64,000 nt of DNA, from positions 62,001 to 126,000 of the forward strand of contig NZ_QYCP01000088.1 in NCBI RefSeq assembly GCF_025506275.1. Reading direction: 5' to 3'. Source of the stretch: Brevibacterium permense (lineage in GTDB: Bacteria; Actinomycetota; Actinomycetes; Actinomycetales; Brevibacteriaceae). Made by a program: the position numbers and the translations under genes. The notes under the pieces were generated by a model. The model saw only the letters and a list, made by a program, of their open reading frames with translations. It made no database searches and had not been told where the DNA came from. Position 1 is the first letter of the stretch. Every line of letters starts with the position of its first letter. Of the stretch, positions 14,745 through 23,376 are shown piece after piece.

Positions 14745-16322
14745 ATGAATCGGAAAACCCGTGCAACCCACCGTTTCCGCGGCGTCGTGGCAGGCATCGT
14801 CGCCACAGTCATGATGTTCGGTCTCGCGGACCTCATCGCGCGTGCCTTCACCCCGAGCGCGGCACCCCTGCTCACCCTCGGTCAGGCGATCATCCCACTG
14901 GCTCCCCCGGCGGCGATCAAACCCGTCATCGCCCTGTTCGGCGACAACGACAAACTCGTCCTCGTCCTCTCCACCGGCCTCGGTGCGATCGTCCTCGCCG
15001 GTCTCATCGGAGCCCTGGCCGTCTCCAGCCGGTGTCTGGCCACGACGCTGTTGGTCGTCGCCGGGCTCGTCCCAATCATCGTCATCATCATCCGCCCCGA
15101 GGCGGGTGCCATCGACGTCACTCCCACGCTCATCGGCATCGCCGTGGGCATCGCGGTCTTCCTACTTCTGCTGCGCTTCGGAGCACCGGCAACCCTTGCC
15201 GAGGCGACCGACAGTTCCGATGTCGCGCGCGGTTCGCGAACCTCGGAACCCTTGAGCCGCCGCCGTTTCTTCGGCCTGGCCGGGGCCGTCGGCGCCATCG
15301 GGGCCGTCACCATCGCCGCCGGCCAGACCCTCGTCTCTCTCACACAGGAAGCCGGAGCAGCGGTGGCCAAGCTGGTACTGCCCGACCCTGCGAAGAAGGC
15401 GGCAGCGATCCCCGCCGCCGCGAGCACCGACCTCGACGGCACGGTCCCCTTCGTCACCGAGGCGAAGGACTTCTACCGCATCGACACGGTGCTCTCACCA
15501 CCGGTCATCGACCCGGAACAGTGGTCCCTGCACATCCACGGCATGGTCGAGAACGAGGTGACCCTGACGATGGACGACGTCCTCGACCTGCCGCTCGAAG
15601 AACACCACATCACGCTGACCTGCGTATCCAATCCCGTCGGTGGGGATCTCGTCGGCAATGCGACTTGGCTCGGCTATCCCGTGCGCGAGCTTCTCGCCCG
15701 AGCCCGCCCCAGCTCGCGAGCGGATATGGTCCTCTCTCACTCGTTCGACGGATTCACCGCCTCGACCCCGATCGGTGCACTGACCGATGACCGTGCCGCC
15801 CTCCTGGCGGTGGGAATGAACGGCCAACCGCTCACCCCGATCCACGGCTTCCCTGCCCGTCTCGTCGTTTCCGGACTCTACGGTTTCGTCTCCGCGACGA
15901 AATGGGTGACCGAACTCGAGGTCACCCGCTTCGATGTGAAGACCGCCTACTGGACCGACCGCGGGTGGGATGCCAAGGCCCCCATCCTCGTCGCTTCGCG
16001 CATCGAGGTGCCAAGGCCGTTGGCCAAGGTCCCTGCCGGGGACCTCCGGGTCGGCGGCACCGCCTGGGCGCAGCGTTCAGGGATCGACCGCGTCGAGGTC
16101 AAGCTCGACGACGGCGAATGGACGCAGGCGGATCTGGCCGAGGAGGTCACGATCGACACCTGGCGACAGTGGCGGGCGGAATTCGCCGAGGTGGCCGCGG
16201 GGTCACATACCCTCACCGTGCGTGCCACGGACAAGGACGGCACAGTGCAGACAGCGAAACGTCGGGATTCGATCCCGAATTCGGCCACCGGGCACCACCA
16301 CATCCAATTCCGCGTCGAATGA
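14745..16322 (+). CDS. Membrane-anchored molybdopterin oxidoreductase (sulfite-oxidase family)
   Basis: A 525-residue protein with two parts. The N-terminal 160 residues form about four helices. Then SRRRFFG, a twin-arginine-like motif before a further helix, leads to an external sulfite-oxidase-type molybdopterin domain and a C-terminal dimerisation (Mo-co dimer) domain that starts near [12 protein letters not shown]. The molybdenum-ligand cysteine is Cys293 in [10 protein letters not shown]. The enzyme probably oxidises or reduces a small S- or N-containing substrate outside the membrane. The start at ATG 14745 is chosen over ATG 14736, because the latter lies within the -10 box of a SigK-type promoter that predicts a leaderless transcript at 14745. 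Confidence 0.9.
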   Translation: MNRKTRATHRFRGVVAGIVATVMMFGLADLIARAFTPSAAPLLTLGQAIIPLAPPAAIKPVIALFGDNDKLVLVLSTGLGAIVLAGLIGALAVSSRCLATTLLVVAGLVPIIVIIIRPEAGAIDVTPTLIGIAVGIAVFLLLLRFGAPATLAEATDSSDVARGSRTSEPLSRRRFFGLAGAVGAIGAVTIAAGQTLVSLTQEAGAAVAKLVLPDPAKKAAAIPAAASTDLDGTVPFVTEAKDFYRIDTVLSPPVIDPEQWSLHIHGMVENEVTLTMDDVLDLPLEEHHITLTCVSNPVGGDLVGNATWLGYPVRELLARARPSSRADMVLSHSFDGFTASTPIGALTDDRAALLAVGMNGQPLTPIHGFPARLVVSGLYGFVSATKWVTELEVTRFDVKTAYWTDRGWDAKAPILVASRIEVPRPLAKVPAGDLRVGGTAWAQRSGIDRVEVKLDDGEWTQADLAEEVTIDTWRQWRAEFAEVAAGSHTLTVRATDKDGTVQTAKRRDSIPNSATGHHHIQFRVE

Positions 16323-16372
16323 GCCCGCAGCCGCCTCGGCGAAGAGATTCTCAAGATTTCTTCCCCATCCAC

Positions 16373-16399
16373 CCATCCGAACCGAGCACCGCACCGAAT
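16373..16399 (+). promoter_or_regulatory. SigK-type promoter for the fasciclin gene
   Basis: CCATCC (16373-16378), a 15-base spacer and CCGAAT (16394-16399). A second CCATCC at 16365-16370 is too far from the -10 box (23 bases). The predicted leader is about 70 bases and ends with AGGAG before ATG 16478. Confidence 0.72.
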
Positions 16400-16477
16400 A
16401 CCCAGTACACAGCGAGCAATGGAGATCACTTCACAGCTGTGCGCGAATACGCATCACTGTTGATTAGGAGAAGAACA

Positions 16478-17170
16478 ATGAAGACACTGCTTCGCACACG
16501 CACCGCCACCATCCTCTCGGCCGGTGCCATCGGCCTGTTGGCTCTGAGCGGCTGCGGAATGGATTCCAGTTCCGGCGGGGAGGAGTCCGGTTCGGAATCG
16601 GGCAGCTCCGAATCTCAGCCCGCTGACTCGGGCGAGTCCGAGATGCCCGGCGAGTCCGGCGACTCCTCCATGGCCGATTCCGACCTCGTCGGCAAGGGCT
16701 GCTCGGCTTACGCGGAGGCGAACCCGGACGGGGCCGGTTCTGTCGATGGCATGGGCCAGGACCCGGTGGCCACTGCCGCCTCGAACAACCCGATGCTCAC
16801 GACCCTGACCAAGGCTGTCTCGGGCAAGCTCAACCCCGATGTCGACCTCGTCGACACCCTCAACGGCGACGAGTTCACGGTCATCGCCCCAGTCGACGAT
16901 GCCTTCGCCGATGTGCCGAAGGACGACCTCGACGCCCTGGCCAAGGACTCGGACCAGCTGACGAAGGTGCTGACCTACCACGTCATCCCCGGACAGCTCT
17001 CCCCCGATGAGATCGCCGGTGAACACGAGACCGTCGAAGGTTCGAAGGTGAAGATCTCCGGTGAGGGCGAGGACATGAAGTTCGACGATGCCGGACTGGT
17101 CTGCGGCGGCGTCAAGACCGCCAACGCCACGGTCTACATGGTCGATGCCGTGATGATGCCGAAGAAGTGA
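16478..17170 (+). CDS. Fasciclin-domain lipoprotein (MPT83-like)
   Basis: A 230-residue secreted lipoprotein. The signal peptide ends in the lipobox LALSGC (Cys about residue 24). A Ser/Glu/Gly-rich linker (about 28-65) follows, then one fasciclin (FAS1) domain from about residue 80, with [35 protein letters not shown] and the final [15 protein letters not shown]. It resembles mycobacterial MPT70/MPT83, whose genes depend on SigK. Here it lies immediately upstream of sigK/rskA and has a SigK-type promoter. AGGAG seven bases upstream sets the start. Confidence 0.92.
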   Translation: MKTLLRTRTATILSAGAIGLLALSGCGMDSSSGGEESGSESGSSESQPADSGESEMPGESGDSSMADSDLVGKGCSAYAEANPDGAGSVDGMGQDPVATAASNNPMLTTLTKAVSGKLNPDVDLVDTLNGDEFTVIAPVDDAFADVPKDDLDALAKDSDQLTKVLTYHVIPGQLSPDEIAGEHETVEGSKVKISGEGEDMKFDDAGLVCGGVKTANATVYMVDAVMMPKK

Positions 17171-17209
17171 CCGCAGAGTCCACAGCGAGAGAACATCACG
17201 ATGCAGGGG

Positions 17210-17246
17210 CCGGGAACCGATCAGCAGCAACAGGATCGGCTCCCGG
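17210..17246 (+). terminator. Stem-loop between the fasciclin gene and sigK
   Basis: CCGGGAACCGAT and ATCGGCTCCCGG pair with one mismatch around a 13-base loop. It lies 40 bases after the fasciclin stop and 60 before sigK. It may terminate or attenuate read-through, so that lipoprotein output exceeds sigma factor output. Confidence 0.5.
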
Positions 17247-17305
17247 CCGCCTCGCTCCCCTGCGAAGGGCGCGGTCGGTTTCTGCATGCATGGCATGATT
17301 GGGCA

Positions 17306-17881
17306 ATGAGTTCTGATCACCAGTCGGCGGATTCCGCCGATCCCGGCGGTGCCCTGCTGATCCGCATCGCCGAGGGTGACCAGTCCGCATTCGAAGAACT
17401 GTTCACCACTCACTCCCGCATCCTCATGGCCGTCATCCTGCGAATCGTCAAGAGCCGAACACTGGCCGAGGAGGTCCTCCAGGACTGCTTCACCGAGGTC
17501 TGGACCCGGTGTGCGGGATTCGACCCGGGGCGCGGCAGCGGACGGGCGTGGCTGATCACCCTGTGCCGCAGGCGAGCCATCGACTGTGTGCGCAGCGTCC
17601 AGGCTCAGCAGGACAGAGACTACGCGGACGGGCTCCGCACCACCGCCGAAGCAGTCGACCAGGTGGAGCAGACCGTCATCGCCCGTGCAGAGTCGGACCG
17701 GACCGTCTCGGCTCTGCGGATCCTCCCGGATGAGCAGGCCGAACCGATCGTCATGGCCTTCTACCAAGGCATGACCCACACCCAGATCTCTGAGAATCTC
17801 CAGGTGCCCCTGGGTACCATCAAGTCACGGATCAGGGACGGAATGAAGAAGCTGCGAGAAGAGTTGGAGGCAAGCCGATGA
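17306..17881 (+). CDS. sigK: ECF sigma factor SigK
   Basis: A 191-residue extracytoplasmic-function sigma factor. Region 2 runs from FEELFTTHSRILMAVILRIVK through AEEVLQDCFTEVWTR, and region 4 includes EPIVMAFYQGMTHTQISENLQVPLGTIKSRIRDGMKKLRE. The SigK assignment rests on the next gene being an RskA-type anti-sigma factor, the adjacent fasciclin lipoprotein, and two copies of the CCATCC/CCGAAT promoter nearby. The start ATG 17306 follows CATGATTGGGCA, a possible -10 box with a 6-base gap, which suggests a leaderless transcript separate from the SigK-type promoters. No CCATCC/CCGAAT pair is visible directly before sigK. Confidence 0.88.
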   Translation: MSSDHQSADSADPGGALLIRIAEGDQSAFEELFTTHSRILMAVILRIVKSRTLAEEVLQDCFTEVWTRCAGFDPGRGSGRAWLITLCRRRAIDCVRSVQAQQDRDYADGLRTTAEAVDQVEQTVIARAESDRTVSALRILPDEQAEPIVMAFYQGMTHTQISENLQVPLGTIKSRIRDGMKKLREELEASR

Positions 17882-18759
17882 GCGCAGATCGTGACTATCT
17901 GGCTGCCGGGCTGGCCCTCGGCGGGCTCAGCGACTCTGAACTCACGAAGGCTCAGGCGCTGGCCGATGCCGACGCCGACTTCCGCGCCGAAGTCGCCGCC
18001 TATGCCGACGTGACGGCCGAAGCGGCCGAATCCGATGAACCGGTTGAAGTCAGCTCGGCGACTCGAGAGGCGATTCTGTCGATCCCCGAGAACTACCGCC
18101 AGGAGTCGGCACCGGAGACCTCACCCGCTGTCGAGCCTGAGACTTCGTCGGTCGCCGAGGCGGAAGGTGCATCGGTCGCGCCTGCCGCCACCGATGCACC
18201 ATCTGCACCGCTTGCACCGACATTGCTCACCGAACATCGGGAGACACGCCGATCCGTTAACCGCGATGGGGGCCGAGGTGAGCCGCAGTCCGGCCGCATT
18301 TCCTGGCTGCCCTGGGCGGCAGCTGCGGCGGCGATCGTCGTCGCCGCAGGACTCGGCGCCACCGTCTGGCAGCAGAATCAGCGACAGAATTCCTTGGAAG
18401 AGGACCTGGCCGCGACCCAACAGCAGTTGGATGATTCCGCTCGCCTCATGGAGGCCGGCGACCTGAAGACGAGCACCGCAGATATGCCGGAGGGCGGAAC
18501 CGTCACTGTGATCTCCTCTGAGAGTGAGCAGCTCATCCGCCTCAGTCCAAAAGACATCGGGCGGCCACCGGTCGGAAAGTCTATGCAGATGTGGGTCATC
18601 GGTGCCGACGGACCGGAGAGTGCCGGACTGATGTCGGATCAGCCGGTGACCATCGCCGGCGAGAGGTTCTCCTCGGGCAGCGTCTTCGGCATCACCGTCG
18701 AACCCGAGGGCGGCTCGAGGCAGCCGACCACGGATCCGATCGTTGCCATCGACCTCTAG
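17878..18759 (+). CDS. rskA: Anti-sigma-K factor RskA
   Basis: A 293-residue single-pass membrane protein overlapping sigK by ATGA, so the two are translationally coupled. The cytoplasmic part has a short anti-sigma N-terminus (YLAAGLALGGLSDSE) and an Ala/Pro/Glu-rich linker (about 85-125). The helix is WLPWAAAAAAIVVAAGLGA (about 143-162), followed by a coiled-coil-like QNQRQNSLEEDLAATQQQLDD. The external RskA domain has MPEGGTVTVISS, GKSMQMWVIGADGP and a typical FGITVEPEGGSRQPT end. Known RskA proteins are cut by regulated proteolysis to release SigK. The linker is longer than in mycobacterial RskA as I remember it. Confidence 0.9.
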   Translation: MSADRDYLAAGLALGGLSDSELTKAQALADADADFRAEVAAYADVTAEAAESDEPVEVSSATREAILSIPENYRQESAPETSPAVEPETSSVAEAEGASVAPAATDAPSAPLAPTLLTEHRETRRSVNRDGGRGEPQSGRISWLPWAAAAAAIVVAAGLGATVWQQNQRQNSLEEDLAATQQQLDDSARLMEAGDLKTSTADMPEGGTVTVISSESEQLIRLSPKDIGRPPVGKSMQMWVIGADGPESAGLMSDQPVTIAGERFSSGSVFGITVEPEGGSRQPTTDPIVAIDL

Positions 18760-18806
18760 GTGCTGCGGGGCGTAGGCTCGGTCGCATCGACGGCTAAGGA
18801 GCTGAG

Positions 18807-19397
18807 ATGTCCGATTTCGAGTGGGACCCGGAGACCTACCGGTCACTCATGGCCGAGGAGATTCCCGATTATCCGCGGCTGCAGACCGAGGTGGCCGCTG
18901 CGGCAGCCACTGGAGCACCGACGTCGATCCTCGATCTGGGCATCGGCAGCGGGCTGACCGCACAGCGCGTTCTCGAAGCTCTTCCGGAGGCGAAACTGCT
19001 GGGCGTCGACGCGAGTTCCGAGATGCTCGCCGCCGCCGAGGCGACCCTTGACCCTGACCGGACCCAACTGCAGCTGGGTCGCCTCGAAGAACCGCTGCCG
19101 CAGGGGCCATTCGATCTGGTCATGTCCATGCTCGCCGTCCATCACCTCGACGGCCCCGGCAAGGCCGGCCTCTTCGCCCGCATCGCCGGTGTGCTCGACC
19201 CCGGAGGGCGGTTCGTCCTCGGTGACCTCGTCGTGCCCGCAGACCCGTCTGATGTCGTCACACCGATCGACTGGATCGATGACACCCCCAGCTCCTTAGA
19301 TGACCAGCTGTCCTGGCTCGCCGAGGCGGGGCTGACCACTCGTGTGCACTGGCAGCACCGGGACCTGGCCGTAATCGTCGCGCAGAAGGAGCAATAG
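18807..19397 (+). CDS. SAM-dependent class I methyltransferase
   Basis: A 196-residue Rossmann-fold methyltransferase. Motif I is ILDLGIGSG (about 42-50), motif II ends in LLGVDASSEML, and QGPFDLVMSMLAVHHLD is motif IV. It lacks any extra domain that would identify the substrate. AAGGAG lies 6 bases upstream of ATG 18807, and a TAGGCT box at 18773-18778 would give a leader of about 22 bases, so it is probably its own transcription unit rather than part of the sigK operon. Confidence 0.88.
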   Translation: MSDFEWDPETYRSLMAEEIPDYPRLQTEVAAAAATGAPTSILDLGIGSGLTAQRVLEALPEAKLLGVDASSEMLAAAEATLDPDRTQLQLGRLEEPLPQGPFDLVMSMLAVHHLDGPGKAGLFARIAGVLDPGGRFVLGDLVVPADPSDVVTPIDWIDDTPSSLDDQLSWLAEAGLTTRVHWQHRDLAVIVAQKEQ

Positions 19398-19488
19398 GCT
19401 CCCCAGCTTCCCCTTCCTCCGCCTCCGGCGGGAGAAGCACATCGCGATTTCCCCACTGCGGCGGATACCGGCGGGGCACGGCACTGTC

Positions 19489-19494
19489 TAAGCT
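19489..19494 (+). promoter_or_regulatory. -10 box for the sensor kinase gene
   Basis: TAAGCT lies 6 bases before ATG 19501, and GGAAAG fills the interval. Leaderless start or very close ribosome site. Confidence 0.4.
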
Positions 19495-19500
19495 GGAAAG

Positions 19501-20886
19501 ATGACGGCCGACGAGTCACCCACGCGAACCACCAGGGGCGATGTCTATATCGTCGTGGCTCTGGCAGTGTCCTCAGTGCTCTTTGCCGTGCTCTACAGCG
19601 CCTCCAGCATTGAGATCCTCAATGCACCTCTGTGGGCGAGCGCGCTTGCATCAGTTCTTCTCACGGCCCCTCTGCTCTATCGCCGCCGCTATCCGAGCCA
19701 GAGCGCTTTCGTCATCTGCCTCGTCTATTCAGTGGCTCTGGTCAACAGTGCCATGGAGATCGGCGTCTCGCAGATCATCCTGTTCTTAGGCATCTATTCG
19801 ATCGGACCGTGGCAGCGCAGCCGACGAGTGGCATTCTGGTCGCGACTGCTGCTGTGCATCGGCATGGCGGTCCTCTTCACGGTGTCGCTGACTGTCCAAT
19901 TCCGGGCTCTCGGGGACTTCACTGTTCTTCAGTTCGCGGCATCGGGCGGGGTGTCCTTCTTGACGAATGTCGCCTTCTTCGGGGGAGCATGGGTCTTCGG
20001 CAACAGGGCATGGAAACAGCGGAAGCTCATGGCCGACCTCCGAGCCGCCAATGACGAGGTCCGCGAACAGGAACAGCAATTGGCTCGGCAGGCCGTCGAC
20101 CTCGAACGGGTGCGCATCGCGCGGGAACTCCACGACGGAGTCGCCCACCACATCGCCGGGGTCGGCATCCACGCCGCTGCTGCTCGGCGCAGCCTCGAGA
20201 GGAACCCCGACAAAGCGAAGGAATCGCTCCAGGTCATCGAATCCTCGACCCGCGAGACCGTCGACGAACTCCGAGCCCTCGTCTACACGCTGCGCGACAC
20301 GGACTCATCGACCGAGGAGACCTCCGCCACGGACGACACAGCCAAGTCCGGCGACCGCGCGGCTGAAGCGCCGAACGACAACGCAACGGCGGCATCGACG
20401 AAAGGCAACCCCAGCCTCGGCGACCTTCCGGAACTCATCGAATCGGCCCGACGATTCGACCAAACAGTCGAGTACGCGACGATCGGGGATCCGCGCCCTC
20501 TCACTCCGATCACCGAGATGTCGATCTACCGTGTGATTCAGGAATCCTTAACCAACTGTTCTCGATATGCGGGCGCCGGCGCCGAGGTGGATGTGCGTCT
20601 GCGCTACGGCAGCACCGGCCTTGAGGTAGAGGTCAGCGATACGCGCTCCGCCGGGCGGCCGTCAACAGGGTCCAACAGCGTCCGATCGGACTCTGGGCCT
20701 CGTTCCAAGAGCGAAGGGCTCGGCCTCGGCATCGTCGGCATGAGAGAACGTATGAATGCTCTCGGCGGCAACCTCGAGGCAGGGCCGAAGTCCCGCGGCG
20801 GCTGGATCGTGCGTGCCCGCATCCCCTACCCTCGCAGCACCGCAGAACGCTCGTCCCCCGATACTCCAGCGAAGGCATCCACATGA
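19501..20886 (+). CDS. Two-component sensor histidine kinase (NarL-partner type)
   Basis: A 461-residue membrane kinase. The N-terminal 165 residues hold five to six helices with short loops and no sizeable external domain, so the signal is probably sensed in the membrane. The HisKA_3 motif RIARELHDGVAHH carries the phospho-acceptor His211. The ATPase domain has SIYRVIQESLTNCSRYAGA (N box) and GLGLGIVGMRERMNALGG (G boxes). A 50-residue Thr/Asp/Ala-rich insertion (about 263-310) separates the two domains, an unusual spacer. It overlaps the response regulator gene by four bases (ATGA). Confidence 0.92.
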   Translation: MTADESPTRTTRGDVYIVVALAVSSVLFAVLYSASSIEILNAPLWASALASVLLTAPLLYRRRYPSQSAFVICLVYSVALVNSAMEIGVSQIILFLGIYSIGPWQRSRRVAFWSRLLLCIGMAVLFTVSLTVQFRALGDFTVLQFAASGGVSFLTNVAFFGGAWVFGNRAWKQRKLMADLRAANDEVREQEQQLARQAVDLERVRIARELHDGVAHHIAGVGIHAAAARRSLERNPDKAKESLQVIESSTRETVDELRALVYTLRDTDSSTEETSATDDTAKSGDRAAEAPNDNATAASTKGNPSLGDLPELIESARRFDQTVEYATIGDPRPLTPITEMSIYRVIQESLTNCSRYAGAGAEVDVRLRYGSTGLEVEVSDTRSAGRPSTGSNSVRSDSGPRSKSEGLGLGIVGMRERMNALGGNLEAGPKSRGGWIVRARIPYPRSTAERSSPDTPAKAST

Positions 20887-21554
20887 TCCGAGTCCTCCTC
20901 GTCGACGACCAGTCCATGGTCCGCACCGGCTTTCGCACGATCCTCGAATCCGAAGATGACATCACTGTTGTCGGCGAGGCCGAGAATGGGCAGATCGCCA
21001 TCGATAAGGCACTTGAGCTCGCCCCGGACGTCATCTGCATGGATGTGCAGATGCCGGTCATGGACGGGCTCCAGGCGACGGAGGAGATCGTCCGCCGCGG
21101 GGCAGCCGGGGCCGTTCTCATGCTCACGACCTTCGACCGCGACGACTTCCTGTTCCGCGCGCTCGATGCCGGTGCCAGCGGATTTCTGCTCAAAACCGCC
21201 GAAGCAGAACAGCTCATTGACGCAGTGACCGCTTTGGCGGCAGGCGACGGTCTGCTCTCCCCCGAGGTCACCCGCCGAGTCATCGAACGGTCCGTGTCGA
21301 CCCCGGAACCGGCGGCACCAAGCGCGCCTGAACTCGAGTACCTCACCGACCGTGAGCTCGAGGTGCTGCGGCTGGTGGCTACCGGGGCCAGCAATTCCGA
21401 GATCGCAGGGAAGCTCTTCGTCGGTGAGGCGACGGTGAAGACGCACGTGTCGAACCTGCTGTCGAAACTGGGAATCCGAGACCGCATCCACGCGGTCATC
21501 TGGGCGTATGAGAACGGAGTCATAGCCATCGGTCAACAGGAACGAATGCGATGA
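20883..21554 (+). CDS. LuxR/NarL-family response regulator
   Basis: A 223-residue regulator. The receiver domain has the acidic pair near VDDQSMVR, the phospho-acceptor Asp54 in MDVQMPVMDG and a TTFDRDDF switch region. The C-terminal LuxR helix-turn-helix is LTDRELEVLRLVATGASNSEIAGKLFVGEATVKTHVSNLLSKLGIRDR. It is the cognate partner of the overlapping kinase. Target genes are not obvious. The nearest same-strand genes downstream encode an ABC-2 exporter (22489-24515), a frequent target of such systems, but they have their own promoter. The 249-base gap after it holds only a 6-bp hairpin (21670-21690). Confidence 0.93.
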   Translation: MIRVLLVDDQSMVRTGFRTILESEDDITVVGEAENGQIAIDKALELAPDVICMDVQMPVMDGLQATEEIVRRGAAGAVLMLTTFDRDDFLFRALDAGASGFLLKTAEAEQLIDAVTALAAGDGLLSPEVTRRVIERSVSTPEPAAPSAPELEYLTDRELEVLRLVATGASNSEIAGKLFVGEATVKTHVSNLLSKLGIRDRIHAVIWAYENGVIAIGQQERMR

Positions 21555-21803
21555 GGTGGTCTGAGTCAGCCGCCTCGACGAGGGGATCGTCCCTTTCGCC
21601 GGAGGTAGCGCATAACAATTTCGGGCAAAGAATACTCACCATCGACAACGGGAGTAATGTTGTTCGCGTCGAGTCCCGAAAAGCGACTCGGCCCTCCCCA
21701 CGGATACCCACCATCCCATTCACGGTCACCCCCGGCGAACAGGACTGCGGCCCGCACGGCTGCTCGGCCACCGGAACACGAACCGATGACGCGCAACAAG
21801 AAG

Positions 21804-22310
21804 TCAGTCGCCGACGCTGCGGTCGATCATCTCGCGCACGATGTCCGCGTGTCCCGCGTGCCGGCTGGTCTCCAGGATCACGTGAAGGTACACCCACCGC
21901 AACGTCAGCTCCCCGCCTGGTGGTACGCAGTCGAGGCTGTGCTGGGCGGCGATCTCTCGGGAGCGGTCGCACTCCGCGTGGTAGGCACCGATGACATCGT
22001 CCAGCTTCTCGTCCGGCTCCAGCCGCAAGTCGGCCTCCGGGTCTGCGTCGGTCCACGGCGGCGTGGGTAGCTCCGCGGCGGGGATCTGCCCGATCTGCTC
22101 GGCGAACGCTCCCAATTCCACCCACCGCAGGTGTTTGATCAATCCGCCGAGGCTGGTGCCGCTCGACACTGGGCTGCGCCGAGCATCCTCCTCTGACACG
22201 CCGCGAACTTTGCGCACGACGGCGTCGCGCAGATAGTCCAGGAACGTGTCGGGCTGCTCGCGCTCGCTGGCGGCGACTACGCTGCCGAGGATCTCACTCG
22301 GTCTCGTCAT
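21804..22310 (-). CDS. DinB-family protein (DUF664-like)
   Basis: A 168-residue four-helix-bundle protein of the DinB/YfiT superfamily. The landmarks are SLGGLIKHLRWVELGAFAEQI, with the first metal-binding histidine, and LTLRWVYLHVILETSRHAGHADIVREMIDR, with the C-terminal HxxxH-type histidines. Members include mycothiol- or bacillithiol-dependent transferases, but many are uncharacterised. The start is leaderless-like: TATCAT lies 7 bases before ATG 22310. Confidence 0.85.
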   Translation of the reverse strand: MTRPSEILGSVVAASEREQPDTFLDYLRDAVVRKVRGVSEEDARRSPVSSGTSLGGLIKHLRWVELGAFAEQIGQIPAAELPTPPWTDADPEADLRLEPDEKLDDVIGAYHAECDRSREIAAQHSLDCVPPGGELTLRWVYLHVILETSRHAGHADIVREMIDRSVGD

Positions 22311-22317
22311 GGGCTGA

Positions 22318-22323
22318 ATGATA
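22318..22323 (-). promoter_or_regulatory. -10 box for the DinB-family gene
   Basis: TATCAT on the minus strand, 7 bases before the ATG at 22310, with no ribosome site in between. Confidence 0.45.
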
Positions 22324-22476
22324 CTCGCGTGCCGACCCACGCAACAGGGGATATTCGGACTCTTCGCAGGCGCCAACCGGCCCCGATTGCACCTTCGATT
22401 GCGAAGAGCCGCGATCCCCCGCAGGCAGGGTACGGAATTCACCCTCAAGACTGATCCGCTCACGCCGATCTCCGCA

Positions 22477-22482
22477 TAGCGT
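22477..22482 (+). promoter_or_regulatory. -10 box for the ABC exporter operon
   Basis: TAGCGT lies 6 bases before ATG 22489. No ribosome site is present (TTGAAGC intervenes). Confidence 0.45.
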
Positions 22483-22488
22483 TGAAGC

Positions 22489-23376
22489 ATGATCACCTTG
22501 GAGAACATCAACCGCAGCTTCGGCGACAAGCAGGTGCTGCACGATCTCAGCTTCGACATCGGCGACGGCCGGATGACCGGATTCGTCGGTTCGAACGGGT
22601 CCGGCAAGACCACGACCATGCGGATCCTCCTCGGCGTCCTTGCCGCCGATTCCGGACGCATCCTCGTCGACGGTGAACCGATCACCGCGAACCATCGCAG
22701 CGCGATCGGCTACATGCCCGAAGAGCGAGGTCTCTACCCCAAAATGCCGATCATCGATCAGCTCGTCTACCTCGCCCGCTTCCACGGACTCACCCGCCAA
22801 GCGGCGAAGAAGCGCGGTCTCGAGCTCCTCGAGCAGCTCGACCTCAAGGGCGAACCCACCGACACCCTCGAATCGGTCAGCCTCGGCAACCAGCAGAAGG
22901 TCCAGATCGCCGCGGCCCTCATCCACGACCCGCAGGCACTCGTTCTCGACGAACCGTTCTCCGGCCTCGACCCCGTAGCCGTCGAACGCACGCTCGGCGT
23001 CCTCACTGCTTTCGCCTCCTCCGGTGCCCCGGTACTCTTCTCCAGTCACCAGCTCGACCTCGTCGAACGCCTCGTCGACGACCTCGTCATCATCAATGAC
23101 GGCCACCTCGTCGCAGCCGGCACCACCACGGAACTGCGACGGCAGCGCAGCCTGCCCGAGTGGACGCTGCAGACGGATGCGGACCTCGGCTGGGTGCGCG
23201 GTCTGCCCGATATCTCCGTCATCGAACTCGACGGCAATTGGGCCCGGTTCACAGCCCCGAACGCCGATTCCGCCGAGGCGGTCCTGCGCAAAGCGCTCAC
23301 CGTCTCATCGGTGTCATCCTTCGCTCCGCACGAAGTCGCCCTCAACCGTCTCTTCCAGGAAGTCACGCAGGCATGA
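22489..23376 (+). CDS. ABC exporter ATP-binding protein (NatA-like)
   Basis: A 295-residue ATPase of the ABC-2 exporter class. Walker A is GSNGSGKTTTM (about 36-46), the ABC signature is the variant SLGNQQKVQIAAAL, which is typical of NatA-type ATPases that lack the usual LSGGQ, and Walker B is ALVLDEPFSGLDP. A C-terminal extension of about 80 residues includes a domain also seen in NatA relatives. It overlaps its permease by ATGA. Substrates in this family include sodium ions, drugs and peptides. Confidence 0.9.
   Translation: MITLENINRSFGDKQVLHDLSFDIGDGRMTGFVGSNGSGKTTTMRILLGVLAADSGRILVDGEPITANHRSAIGYMPEERGLYPKMPIIDQLVYLARFHGLTRQAAKKRGLELLEQLDLKGEPTDTLESVSLGNQQKVQIAAALIHDPQALVLDEPFSGLDPVAVERTLGVLTAFASSGAPVLFSSHQLDLVERLVDDLVIINDGHLVAAGTTTELRRQRSLPEWTLQTDADLGWVRGLPDISVIELDGNWARFTAPNADSAEAVLRKALTVSSVSSFAPHEVALNRLFQEVTQA

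Noticed and set aside
22361-22407. TCTTCGCA/TGCGAAGA inverted repeat before the ABC gene
   Set aside because: Arms are 31 bases apart and only 8 bp long; not distinct enough to call an operator.
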